Shown: positions 45,559-52,858 of the stretch, in pieces | How the letters are laid out: each line of letters opens with the position of its first letter | How positions within the stretch are numbered: the first letter of the stretch is position 1 | Origin: Planctomycetaceae bacterium | GTDB lineage: Bacteria > Planctomycetota > Planctomycetia > Planctomycetales > Planctomycetaceae | Direction: 5' to 3' | Length of the DNA stretch: 64,000 bases | NCBI GenBank assembly: GCA_021732785.1 | Contig: JAKFUG010000007.1 | Location: 62,001 to 126,000, forward strand | Notes under the pieces: generated by a model | What the model was told of the DNA's origin: nothing | The model's database searches: none | The model's input: only the letters and a program-made list of their open reading frames with translations | Position numbers and translations under genes: made by a program

Positions 45559-46098
45559 TTACGCCAGGGCTTCGGCGGGTTCGTAAGGTTGTGGCGGCTG
45601 CAGCGCCTGATCGACCGAAAGCGATGTCGTGCGCGACAACGCAATCCGCCCGGTGCGGACCAATTCGATGATGCCGAACGGTCGCATCATGTCGATGAAT
45701 GCCGACAGTTTGCTTTCCTGCCCGGCGATTTCGACGATGACGTGCTCGTGGCTGACGTCGACAATGCGTCCGCGGAAGATGTCCGACAGCTCGCTGATTT
45801 CGGCGCGTTTACCACCCGCCGCATTGACCTTGATGAGCATCAAATCGCGTTCGACGAGCGGTTGGTTGATATAATCCACCACCTTGACGATGGTGATGAT
45901 TTTTTCGAGCTGCTTGCGAACTTTAACGAGCGTCAGGTCATCGCTGGCGACGACGAACGTCATCCGCGAGAACTTCGGGTCTTCGGTTTCGCCAACCGCC
46001 AGACTTTCGATGTTATAGGCGCGGGATGCGAGCATGCCGGAGATGTGCGCGAGCACCCCCGGTTGGTTCATGACAATGGCCGACAGCACGTGCTTCAT
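45559..46098 (-). CDS. ilvH: Acetolactate synthase small (regulatory) subunit
   Basis: A 179-residue regulatory subunit of acetohydroxyacid synthase, which confers feedback control by valine. The ACT domain begins '[20 protein letters not shown]' and continues with '[20 protein letters not shown]', the standard IlvH pattern. ATG 46098 is chosen because it starts exactly at the ACT domain; a GTG at 46125 is in frame. The catalytic large subunit gene (ilvB) is not in the window; normally it precedes ilvH. The gene is followed by ilvC. Confidence 0.95.
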   Translation of the reverse strand: MKHVLSAIVMNQPGVLAHISGMLASRAYNIESLAVGETEDPKFSRMTFVVASDDLTLVKVRKQLEKIITIVKVVDYINQPLVERDLMLIKVNAAGGKRAEISELSDIFRGRIVDVSHEHVIVEIAGQESKLSAFIDMMRPFGIIELVRTGRIALSRTTSLSVDQALQPPQPYEPAEALA

Positions 46099-46426
46099 GG
46101 AAAATCCGTCCGGGCGGTGACCCACGGCCGTGAATCGCGCACCGCGACCCCGCCGCAGGCTTCCGCGCTGCGTGAATCCAACACTGTAGTGAGCGCCGGG
46201 ACCAGAAACAAGCCTATCCCGAAGACTTTACGCCGCTACCGCCCCTTCTGCGGCCGAACGTTCCATCGCCGCAAATCCAGGCACGGATTCGGAGACTCCG
46301 TTTAAAGGAAAAGTTCGCGGCAACGAGTAACTTTCAATGCTGTCGAGATTTCGGAAACGGGGGTGCTACCAGAACTGTCGTCCACAGTCGGGCATAACAC
46401 TCCGATGTTCGAGGCGGCGTCTTCGC
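46099..46426. other. Gene-free spacer upstream of ilvH
   Basis: This 328-base stretch lies between the deoC stop and the ilvH start on the same strand. It must carry the ilvH promoter, but I cannot place one with confidence. I see no attenuator with a leucine- or valine-rich leader peptide and no strong hairpin with a T tract. Confidence 0.55.
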
Positions 46427-47152
46427 TCAATAACCGCTAACGGAAGCCGTCACAGCAGTGGAAATCGAAGACATCCCCAGCCGTTGACGGGCGTCGTCCA
46501 GGATTTCTCTGGTGCGGCTGGCACCACACCGTGTCACGCCGATTTCGCGAACGGCCAGAAGCGTATCGAGGTCGCGAACCCCGCCAGCGGCTTTCACCTG
46601 AACATGCGGGGCCGCATGTTCGCGCATCAATTTCAAATCGGCCGGAGTCGCGCCGCCCGTCCCGTAACCGGTGGAAGTCTTCACCCAGTCTGCATTGAGG
46701 TCCGAACAGATGCGGCACAATTCGATCTTCTGGGCATCGTTGAGATAGCAGTTCTCAAAGATCACCTTCACTTTCTGTCCGGCGGCATGTGCGACCTCAA
46801 TGACGGCCCCGATGTCGCTGCGAACGTAATCCCATTCGCCGCTGAGAACCTGGCTGATGTTGACCACCATGTCGAGTTCTTCACAACCGTCCGCAATCGC
46901 CCGTTCGGCTTCCGCCCGCTTGATGGCCGTCGTGTGGCCGCCGTGTGGAAAGCCGATCGTGGTACTGGCTTTCACCGTGCTGCCACGGAGGCGGTCCGCA
47001 CAGTGCTTTAGCGCGTAAGGCATGATGCAGACACTGGCCACATCATAATCCAGCGCGAGTTGTATCCCGGCATCGAGATCCGCCGCCGTCATCGTGGGGT
47101 TCAGCAACGAATGGTCGATCATTTTCGCAAGATCGGGATAAGTCCAGGACAT
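46427..47152 (-). CDS. deoC: Deoxyribose-phosphate aldolase
   Basis: A 241-residue class I aldolase that cleaves 2-deoxyribose-5-phosphate to glyceraldehyde-3-phosphate and acetaldehyde. The Schiff-base lysine is in 'ADWVKTSTGYG', the paired lysine in 'APHVQVKAAGGVRDLDT', and 'VSVCIMPYALKHC'-type and 'TTIGFPHGGHTTAIKRAEAE' segments are usual for DeoC. 'EELDMVVNISQVLSGEWDYV' is also diagnostic. The upstream leader carries a 10-bp inverted repeat ending just before the start codon. No other nucleoside-catabolism gene is adjacent. Confidence 0.96.
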   Translation of the reverse strand: MSWTYPDLAKMIDHSLLNPTMTAADLDAGIQLALDYDVASVCIMPYALKHCADRLRGSTVKASTTIGFPHGGHTTAIKRAEAERAIADGCEELDMVVNISQVLSGEWDYVRSDIGAVIEVAHAAGQKVKVIFENCYLNDAQKIELCRICSDLNADWVKTSTGYGTGGATPADLKLMREHAAPHVQVKAAGGVRDLDTLLAVREIGVTRCGASRTREILDDARQRLGMSSISTAVTASVSGY

Positions 47153-47158
47153 GGCAGT

Positions 47159-47204
47159 TCATTCTTCGAGGAGGGATCGAGCGGACGATTTCCACGAAGA
47201 ATGA
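47159..47204 (-). promoter_or_regulatory. Inverted repeat in the deoC leader
   Basis: TCATTCTTCG (47159-47168) and CGAAGAATGA (47195-47204) are perfect 10-bp inverted arms with a 26-base loop. On the minus strand the proximal arm ends six bases before the deoC start codon and includes the GAAG that would serve as ribosome-binding site. It has no T tract, so it could sequester the ribosome site or bind a repressor. Confidence 0.45.
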
Positions 47205-47264
47205 TCCCATTTCGCCCGGACGAGATCAAGCCGCGCACGAAGGTGGCGGTTTTGCGCGCTGTCG

Positions 47265-48254
47265 TCATTCCGCACGGGGCGGATAGACATCCAACGCATC
47301 CACCGGGGGAGCATCCGGGACCGTCGCGACGGAATTCAACAGGATCGACTTGGCCAGAACTCCGTCGCCTTTGGTGATGACGGGAGGCTTGAACGGACGA
47401 TTGGGCTGCAGTCGTCCCCCAAGATCAACGGTGAGAAAATCGATCTGCAATTCGGTCCCGCGCCCATCGCCGTCATCATCGAGCAAGCCGTGTTCTGTCG
47501 ACAAGAGCTCGCCCTCGAAATAGGACTTCGCTATGTTGCGAACTGTCGTGATGTGGAGGTCGAACAGAGAAAACTGGCCATCGAGGTCGGCATCCAAGTC
47601 CCCCGTTGTCAGATCGGTGGCCGCCATTACCCGGGCCAGTTCGTGCGGGTATTCGGTTTCGTTGGTCTCCCATTCTGCCTCGGTCGCCGCGAGGATCGTC
47701 CGGTTTTTGGCGGAAAGGCTTTTGATCCAGGAACCGCTGGTGGAGGTCGTCAGCACGAACACCTGTTCGCGGGCTTTCAAACCTTCAAACAGCTTGGCGA
47801 ACTCGGCATTTTGCAGATCGGGACCGGGGAGATTGAGCCACGAAAGCCGCCCGTCATAGTGTGTATGCCCGAGCACAATCACCCACACGCGGTCATCCGC
47901 TTGAGTCCGTTCGTTCAGCGATTTGATGGCTTCGATCACAGCCTCTTTGGTCGCGCGCGGTGCTTTTTGAATCAGTTCCGAATCACCATCACGCGGTTCA
48001 TCTCCGACAAGAAGCTGGACGGAACCAGGGCTGATCCCGTAGCGGTTCTCCAGCCCCGTCACCAGCGTGTTGACCGTCTGAGCAAAGAGATTGTGATGAT
48101 CGCCATCGCCACTCAGCCCCCATAAAATGAGTGCTCGACGCTGACCGTCTGTCGCGAGGGGCTCATCGCCACGGGCGATCGATCCGAAATCAAACATCAG
48201 CCCCAGCAACAAGGCCGCAGTGTGAAGCGGGCGGGGGGTGATCGTTGTTTCCAT
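47265..48254 (-). CDS. Secreted caspase-fold-like protein lacking the catalytic cysteine
   Basis: A 329-residue protein with a signal peptide (cleavage near residue 29). It has the layout of clan CD peptidases: a first strand 'RALILWGLSGDGDHHNLFAQ', an extended helix, then 'DDRVWVIVLGHTHYDG' with a histidine (His130) at the catalytic position, and 'QVFVLTTSTSGSWIKSL' where the family has the pattern C-x-S-G-S. Here the cysteine position is Ser171, so it is either an inactive relative or uses serine. A Ca-binding-like segment 'DLDADLDGQFSLFDL' (about 218-232) resembles a dockerin/EF-hand loop. It lies downstream of the BlaR1-WD40 gene on the same strand (101 bases). Assignment to clan CD is by pattern only. 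Confidence 0.6.
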   Translation of the reverse strand: METTITPRPLHTAALLLGLMFDFGSIARGDEPLATDGQRRALILWGLSGDGDHHNLFAQTVNTLVTGLENRYGISPGSVQLLVGDEPRDGDSELIQKAPRATKEAVIEAIKSLNERTQADDRVWVIVLGHTHYDGRLSWLNLPGPDLQNAEFAKLFEGLKAREQVFVLTTSTSGSWIKSLSAKNRTILAATEAEWETNETEYPHELARVMAATDLTTGDLDADLDGQFSLFDLHITTVRNIAKSYFEGELLSTEHGLLDDDGDGRGTELQIDFLTVDLGGRLQPNRPFKPPVITKGDGVLAKSILLNSVATVPDAPPVDALDVYPPRAE

Positions 48255-48355
48255 TTCAAACTTTCACGAACAACAGCAGGTAGCCGAACGGCTGACAGGA
48301 AGCCGCCGCGCATGCTCGAAAGGATGAGACAGGCATCAATGCCGCACCGCGGGAC

Positions 48356-50395
48356 TTATGGCACCTGCTCGAGCAATTCCTGCAGAAACGAAAACGTGGA
48401 ATCGGAGGGCGCTTTTGCCATCGTCGGGAGCAACGCCGCCTCACGCAGACCGGGATTGTCGGGCGAAAAAGCCGCTGCAGCAACAACGTTCTTATCGACC
48501 GCGCCTTCCGCAACGATTTCGTTCGAGGCGAGATTCCACAACTGCACCTGACCGGTCCAGCCCCCGAGGATGAGTTCTTCATCGCTGGCAAAAGCAATGG
48601 CCCCAGTGGTGATGGAACGTTTCTGGTGGGTCACGCGACCAGTGTCGGCGTCATAGAGCACAACCTGTCCCGACGATGTGGCCGCCCATTCGCCGCAACT
48701 CACGGCCAGATTCCGGCCGTTCGGTGAAAAACGAACACAGTTCACTGCCGCGGGTGCCGTCCATGTTCGCAGTGCGGCTTGGCCGTCGACACTCAACACC
48801 GCCACCTGACCGGCGCGTCCACCGACGGCAATCCGATCCCCTTCCGGTGAAATGGCAATCGTGTTCAGCGTCGCGGGATGTTCCAGCAAGACCCGTTCGA
48901 TTTCCCCCGAGGTAGCGTTCCAACGAAGCACGCGGCCGTCGTGGCCGGCACTCACAAACCAGCGTCCGTCCGGCGAGAAAGCCACCGCGGCAATGGAAGT
49001 GGAAGGCAGTTCTGTGACCGTGCTGTTTTGCATGTCGGTCAGCGTGACACGACGGATGGTGTAGACACGAATCACAAATCGGCCGTCGGAGGAAACCGCG
49101 GTCGACCAGACTTCGCCATTTTTTCGCGTCCGTGGAGGACGAGGCGGCTTCCGCATTTGCGGTTGAACAGTTTGCGGCTGTTCGGCCGCAACGTCCGTCG
49201 GCGGCGGGTTCGATAATTTTCGGAGTGGATCGGTCGAAAGCGGATCCCATGTTCCACCGACAGTGGTGACCAGAGTTTCCGGCAGGCGGTTCGTCACACG
49301 ATTTCCGTGGGCGGCCCTCAGCACAAAGGGCTGGATCGGCAACAGAATGCTGCCCATAAGCAATAAACCGCAGCGGGTGGAATGCGATAACGGGGGAATC
49401 GTGGCGCCGGCCATGATTTGAATCAAACGCCGTCGCAGGAACGGGGCTTGGCCGAGACCACTGGCCAGCGGCGGAAGCGCGCGGCGCGATTCACACAGGA
49501 AATCAATCGTGTCGAGCAGCGCTTCGGCATAGCGGCGCGGAGCTTTCGGGAACTGTTCAACGACCCAGGCATCACAACATTCTTCTTCGGCCTGTTCGAT
49601 TTGCCGACGGGCAATCCACAGGATCGGATGCCACCAGAAAAGGCCCGTGGCGAACAGTTCCAGCAGACGCACCAGATGGTCGCCGCGGCGGTAGTGGGCC
49701 AGTTCGTGCATCAGCAGCGTCGCGCGGGATTCCGCATTCATCCGGGCGGCAAGTTTCGCCGGAAAAAGAAGCTTTGCCCGGCTGCCCATCCCCCATAACA
49801 TCGGGGAGATCGCGGCTTCAATCATGCAGACGCGCGGAGCCCGCATGATTCCAAATTGATGCGCCAGTTCGGAACACTGGGACTGCAATTCTTCGGGGCA
49901 ACGGCTGCGATACGAAATCAGTGTTTCAAACCGAATGGCCCGGAAAAGTTGCAGCGCGATCCAGAGAAGCGAACCGGTCAACCACAGCGTCAACGCCAGC
50001 GACGACCAACTCGAGAACCAATTCCCATCCGCCGGTATCGGTGGGGCAGATGTGGTCGATGTCGAGGGGGTCTTTGCGGGGTGGTGGGAATCATCGCGGG
50101 CCGGTCCCATTCGCTTCGGGGCCGAAGACTGTGGAACCGCGTTCGCTTCCGTCCGAGAAATTTGAGACGGCGGCGCGACACTCTCGGCGGTTTGGATCGC
50201 CAGCGGTTCCGGAAGGATGGCCAGATTCACGGGCAGGCTGAAGACGGGCGGCGTGACAAATTTCAACAGCACGAGCACCCAGACGGCATGCTGCAACGAA
50301 GCCCGACGAACGCGCCAGGAAACGAAAGCGGCGATCAATGCCAGCGGAATGACCGAAATGGCATTCGCGATTGTAAAATTGAGCAGGCTGTTCAC
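48356..50395 (-). CDS. BlaR1/MecR1-like M56 sensor protease fused to WD40 repeats
   Basis: A 679-residue membrane protein starting with GTG 50395 (GGGAG seven bases upstream). Residues about 1-60 and 125-290 contain membrane segments around an M56 zinc protease with HExxH 'HELAH' at 230-234 and the third ligand region 'EQAEEECCDAWVVEQFP'. M56 proteins such as BlaR1 cleave a BlaI repressor after an extracellular signal. Instead of the usual penicillin-binding domain, the C-terminal half (about 430-660) carries WD40 repeats: 'FSPDGRWFVSAGHDGRVLRW', 'ISPEGDRIAVGGRAGQVAVL', 'FSPNGRNLAVSCGEWA' and 'ELILGGWTGQVQLWNLAS'. It follows blaI by 115 bases, so the two are a likely sensor-repressor pair. 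What the propeller senses is not known. Confidence 0.9.
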   Translation of the reverse strand: MNSLLNFTIANAISVIPLALIAAFVSWRVRRASLQHAVWVLVLLKFVTPPVFSLPVNLAILPEPLAIQTAESVAPPSQISRTEANAVPQSSAPKRMGPARDDSHHPAKTPSTSTTSAPPIPADGNWFSSWSSLALTLWLTGSLLWIALQLFRAIRFETLISYRSRCPEELQSQCSELAHQFGIMRAPRVCMIEAAISPMLWGMGSRAKLLFPAKLAARMNAESRATLLMHELAHYRRGDHLVRLLELFATGLFWWHPILWIARRQIEQAEEECCDAWVVEQFPKAPRRYAEALLDTIDFLCESRRALPPLASGLGQAPFLRRRLIQIMAGATIPPLSHSTRCGLLLMGSILLPIQPFVLRAAHGNRVTNRLPETLVTTVGGTWDPLSTDPLRKLSNPPPTDVAAEQPQTVQPQMRKPPRPPRTRKNGEVWSTAVSSDGRFVIRVYTIRRVTLTDMQNSTVTELPSTSIAAVAFSPDGRWFVSAGHDGRVLRWNATSGEIERVLLEHPATLNTIAISPEGDRIAVGGRAGQVAVLSVDGQAALRTWTAPAAVNCVRFSPNGRNLAVSCGEWAATSSGQVVLYDADTGRVTHQKRSITTGAIAFASDEELILGGWTGQVQLWNLASNEIVAEGAVDKNVVAAAAFSPDNPGLREAALLPTMAKAPSDSTFSFLQELLEQVP

Positions 50396-50510
50396 GCTGC
50401 CACTCCCGAGAAATGCGTTCGTCCCCGGCTCTCATTCTGGTTTGAACAGGGCTGACGTGATCTCCCCATCGCCCCGAACGGGACGCCGGTTACCATCGGC
50501 GGACAACGTT

Positions 50511-50900
50511 CTATTTCGTGTCCATGTCGAGTTGATCCAGCAAACCACGCAAAGATTGACGGTCTTCCGCGGATAATCCCTTCGCCTTGACCAGACAGGT
50601 TAACAGGGGATTCAGCTCCCCTTCGCACAGTTTATTGGCCGTGGTTTGCAACTGGCGGGCAATCAATTCTTCGCGTTTCAGAATGGCGGAGAATTGATGC
50701 GGCCACGTTTTGCGATCGCGTTTGACGCACTTTTTGCCTTCCAACCGCTCCAGCAGCTTTTGCACGGTCGCCGTTAACGACAAGGTGCATTCACGATACA
50801 GCTTTTCCGTCAATTCGCGGACCGTCGCCGTGCCCTGATCCCAGAGGACCTGCAACACGTTCAATTCCGCATCGGTGATGTCTTGGGGCGTTCGTGCCAT
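50511..50900 (-). CDS. BlaI/MecI-family transcriptional repressor
   Basis: A 129-residue winged-helix repressor of the BlaI/MecI family, normally a dimer that is inactivated by cleavage by its M56 partner. Residues about 8-75 form the DNA-binding domain: 'DITDAELNVLQVLWDQGTAT', 'VRELTEKLYRECTLSLTATV', 'QKLLERLEGKKCVKRDRKT'. The dimerisation part is about 85-125. It precedes the BlaR1-WD40 gene on the same strand. Its promoter at 50957-50985 has a palindrome in the spacer, a likely self-binding site. Confidence 0.93.
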   Translation of the reverse strand: MARTPQDITDAELNVLQVLWDQGTATVRELTEKLYRECTLSLTATVQKLLERLEGKKCVKRDRKTWPHQFSAILKREELIARQLQTTANKLCEGELNPLLTCLVKAKGLSAEDRQSLRGLLDQLDMDTK

Positions 50901-50956
50901 GGATAATTCGCAGTTCGGGTGGGATGAATTCCGGACATTATCGAGTGCTGGCGTCT

Positions 50957-50985
50957 ATCGTACAGACAGATCGTCTGTCTCACAA
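50957..50985 (-). promoter_or_regulatory. blaI promoter with palindromic operator in the spacer
   Basis: On the minus strand a -35-like TTGTGA (50980-50985) and a -10-like TACGAT (50957-50962) are separated by exactly 17 bases. The spacer (50963-50979) consists almost entirely of a palindrome, read on the plus strand as AGACAGATCGTCTGTCT (50964-50980): 7-bp arms around TCG, or equivalently ACAGAC-AGATC-GTCTGT (50962-50978). It lies 57 bases upstream of blaI and 14 bases beyond the stop codon of the preceding gene. BlaI-type repressors bind dyads of this size in their own promoters. Confidence 0.6.
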
Positions 50986-50998
50986 GGGAAATTTGATT

Positions 50999-51904
50999 CT
51001 AATTCTTCGTTCCGGAAGGATTCGGAATCGGCTTCAACGGTTTCTCCGCAGAAAACGTCGTATAGGACGCTTCAGTTTGCTCGTTCGGATCGGCAAGATA
51101 GTCAGCTTCCCAGACAACGGTATCACCCCGAAGAACTTGAATCTGGTCGCGGTTCATGCGGGCAATGCCAAACTGCCATACGGATTTCGATTGAGCGGGG
51201 ACCGCTTCAATCAGCAGCAGCAACTCCGGGTCCGTCCCTTCCACGAAGGCAAACACCGCTCCATCAATGTACTCGGCATCGGCCGTTGGCGACGCGTAGC
51301 GGTACACCGGCTGAGTCAATCGCCGCAAGGTGCGCTGCACCCCCGTATCACCGGCACGCGTATCCACCAACTGTGCCCGAAACGCATTGGCCATCCGTCG
51401 CAACTGCACCAGCCGCGTCCCCGGATTGGCGGCGGGAGTTTCTGCATCCGAAAGTGATGTGAACTTGAGTGCCGAGCTTTGGGGCTTCCAGAAGCGAACG
51501 CCGTCGACCTGACCGACGAACGGTTCGGGATGCAGCGCACAAACTTCGATGGTGCTGCCCCAGTTGGGGGTCAACCAGCGGTAATAGCTGACCGCCGCAG
51601 CCGGTCGACCACGATGGGTGTAGAGAAAAATATCGCCATACACGGCTCCCGCTGTCGGATTCGACCAGCGCAGAATCGGCTCGGGCTGGAGCTGAAATGA
51701 CGCCGGAGTTGGTCCTGTCACGGTAAATTGACAACGCCCGGCGAATTCCTTTGCCTGACGAGACACCGTGGCAATCTGCTCTTCCGTAGTCGGCTTCGGA
51801 TCGGCGGCGAAAACGAACCGCGGGCTCACAATCAACGAACTAAGCGCCATCATGGCAACAGTACCGATGGCCAGGAATTGATTCGGCCGCGGGGGGAGTT
51901 TCAT
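50999..51904 (-). CDS. Secreted repeat-family protein, paralogue 1 of 5 (function unknown)
   Basis: A 301-residue exported protein (signal peptide ending near 'SPRFVFA') from a family I do not recognise. It has the family's two-part architecture: a first repeat 'QLQPEPILRWSNPTAGAVYG' (about 71-90), a linking helix 'RLVQLRRMANAFRAQL', and a second repeat 'QPVYRYASPTADAEYIDGAV' (about 199-218) that continues into 'FVEGTDPELLLLIEAV'. A tryptophan motif 'TVVWEADY' follows. Its start overlaps the stop of paralogue 2 by four bases (ATGA), so the two are translationally coupled. It is the last gene of the cluster before the blaI promoter. Four related copies lie upstream. Confidence 0.75.
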   Translation of the reverse strand: MKLPPRPNQFLAIGTVAMMALSSLIVSPRFVFAADPKPTTEEQIATVSRQAKEFAGRCQFTVTGPTPASFQLQPEPILRWSNPTAGAVYGDIFLYTHRGRPAAAVSYYRWLTPNWGSTIEVCALHPEPFVGQVDGVRFWKPQSSALKFTSLSDAETPAANPGTRLVQLRRMANAFRAQLVDTRAGDTGVQRTLRRLTQPVYRYASPTADAEYIDGAVFAFVEGTDPELLLLIEAVPAQSKSVWQFGIARMNRDQIQVLRGDTVVWEADYLADPNEQTEASYTTFSAEKPLKPIPNPSGTKN

Positions 51905-52818
51905 GGTGCGGTCCCTGTTTTTTTGACAGCGTTGTCATTCATCGGGGCATTCGCGCCGCGGAAGGGATGAAAGCTGTTGTAGATTTTGCTGAGACCTTCA
52001 GCATCGCCGAGGTTGTTGTTCTCGTGACTTTTATCGAGCGGCATCTGCCAGATTTTGTCGTCGCCGTGGAACGCGGCAACATCCCAATAATGAAAGCGGG
52101 CGAAGGCGTATCGAAAGCCGGCGGCCCGCGTGGGATTGCGAGTTTCGTCGAACGACTCCATCAGCAACAGCACCTCGGGATCGGTCGCCAGCACGAATGA
52201 GAGAATGACTCCGTCCGAGACGCCGGTTTCCGGTGAGGAGTATTCCAACAGGGGCCGCGGTGCGAGCCGAAGGTCATTGTGATCGTTCTTGGGGCTGGTC
52301 AACTCCGCGCGAAAACTGCGGGCCAGTTGCCGCATTTGCAGCAACCGCCCGACGCGCGTGCCAGCGGGCTCCGGTGCTTCGGGGACATCTTTCCAGACGA
52401 GTCCCAGTTGCCTGGGAGCCCATGCCAGCTTGCCGTCGAATGTGGCCCGCAATGGTCCTGGGGCAAGCGAATGAAATTCGTGCTTCACGCTCACTTTTTC
52501 GTTGTAGACATAACTGAACATCGTCGCGATGGCATACGGGCGTTGTTTGTGCATCCACACGTACGTCGCCCCGCGCTCCTGTTGTCGCGCGGGGTTCGTC
52601 CAATTGAGAAGAGACTTCTCGTTGAGCTCCAGTCGAGTCCCTTCGGGAACCGTCTGGATCACGTACTTTCGCGCGTCCTCGAGAAAATTGGGCGGCGCAT
52701 TTTCCGTTGTCGTCTGCGCACCAACGGAACGCGTGAGAAGCATCAAAACGAACGGCAAACATCGAAAGGCATGGGCTGCGGAAAGGATGAAGGAACGCGT
52801 CCATGGGAAGGCTGTCAT
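51901..52818 (-). CDS. Secreted repeat-family protein, paralogue 2 of 5 (function unknown)
   Basis: A 305-residue member of the same family as its neighbour, with a signal peptide ending near 'TRSVGAQ'. First repeat: 'LELNEKSLLNWTNPARQQER' followed by 'ATYVWMHKQRPYAIATMFSY'. Linking helix: 'RVGRLLQMRQLARSFRAEL'. Second repeat: 'LRLAPRPLLEYSSPETGVSD' then 'FVLATDPEVLLLMESFDE'. The terminal part 'DDKIWQMPLDKSHENNN' carries the conserved W. It is 40 bases downstream of the VWA protein gene and overlaps paralogue 1 by four bases. Function is not inferable; the repeats may form paired beta-sandwich-like domains (guess). Confidence 0.75.
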   Translation of the reverse strand: MTAFPWTRSFILSAAHAFRCLPFVLMLLTRSVGAQTTTENAPPNFLEDARKYVIQTVPEGTRLELNEKSLLNWTNPARQQERGATYVWMHKQRPYAIATMFSYVYNEKVSVKHEFHSLAPGPLRATFDGKLAWAPRQLGLVWKDVPEAPEPAGTRVGRLLQMRQLARSFRAELTSPKNDHNDLRLAPRPLLEYSSPETGVSDGVILSFVLATDPEVLLLMESFDETRNPTRAAGFRYAFARFHYWDVAAFHGDDKIWQMPLDKSHENNNLGDAEGLSKIYNSFHPFRGANAPMNDNAVKKTGTAP

Positions 52819-52858
52819 CGGAGATTCTTTGCAACAAAGGTGCGGTCATGCTGCGGCA

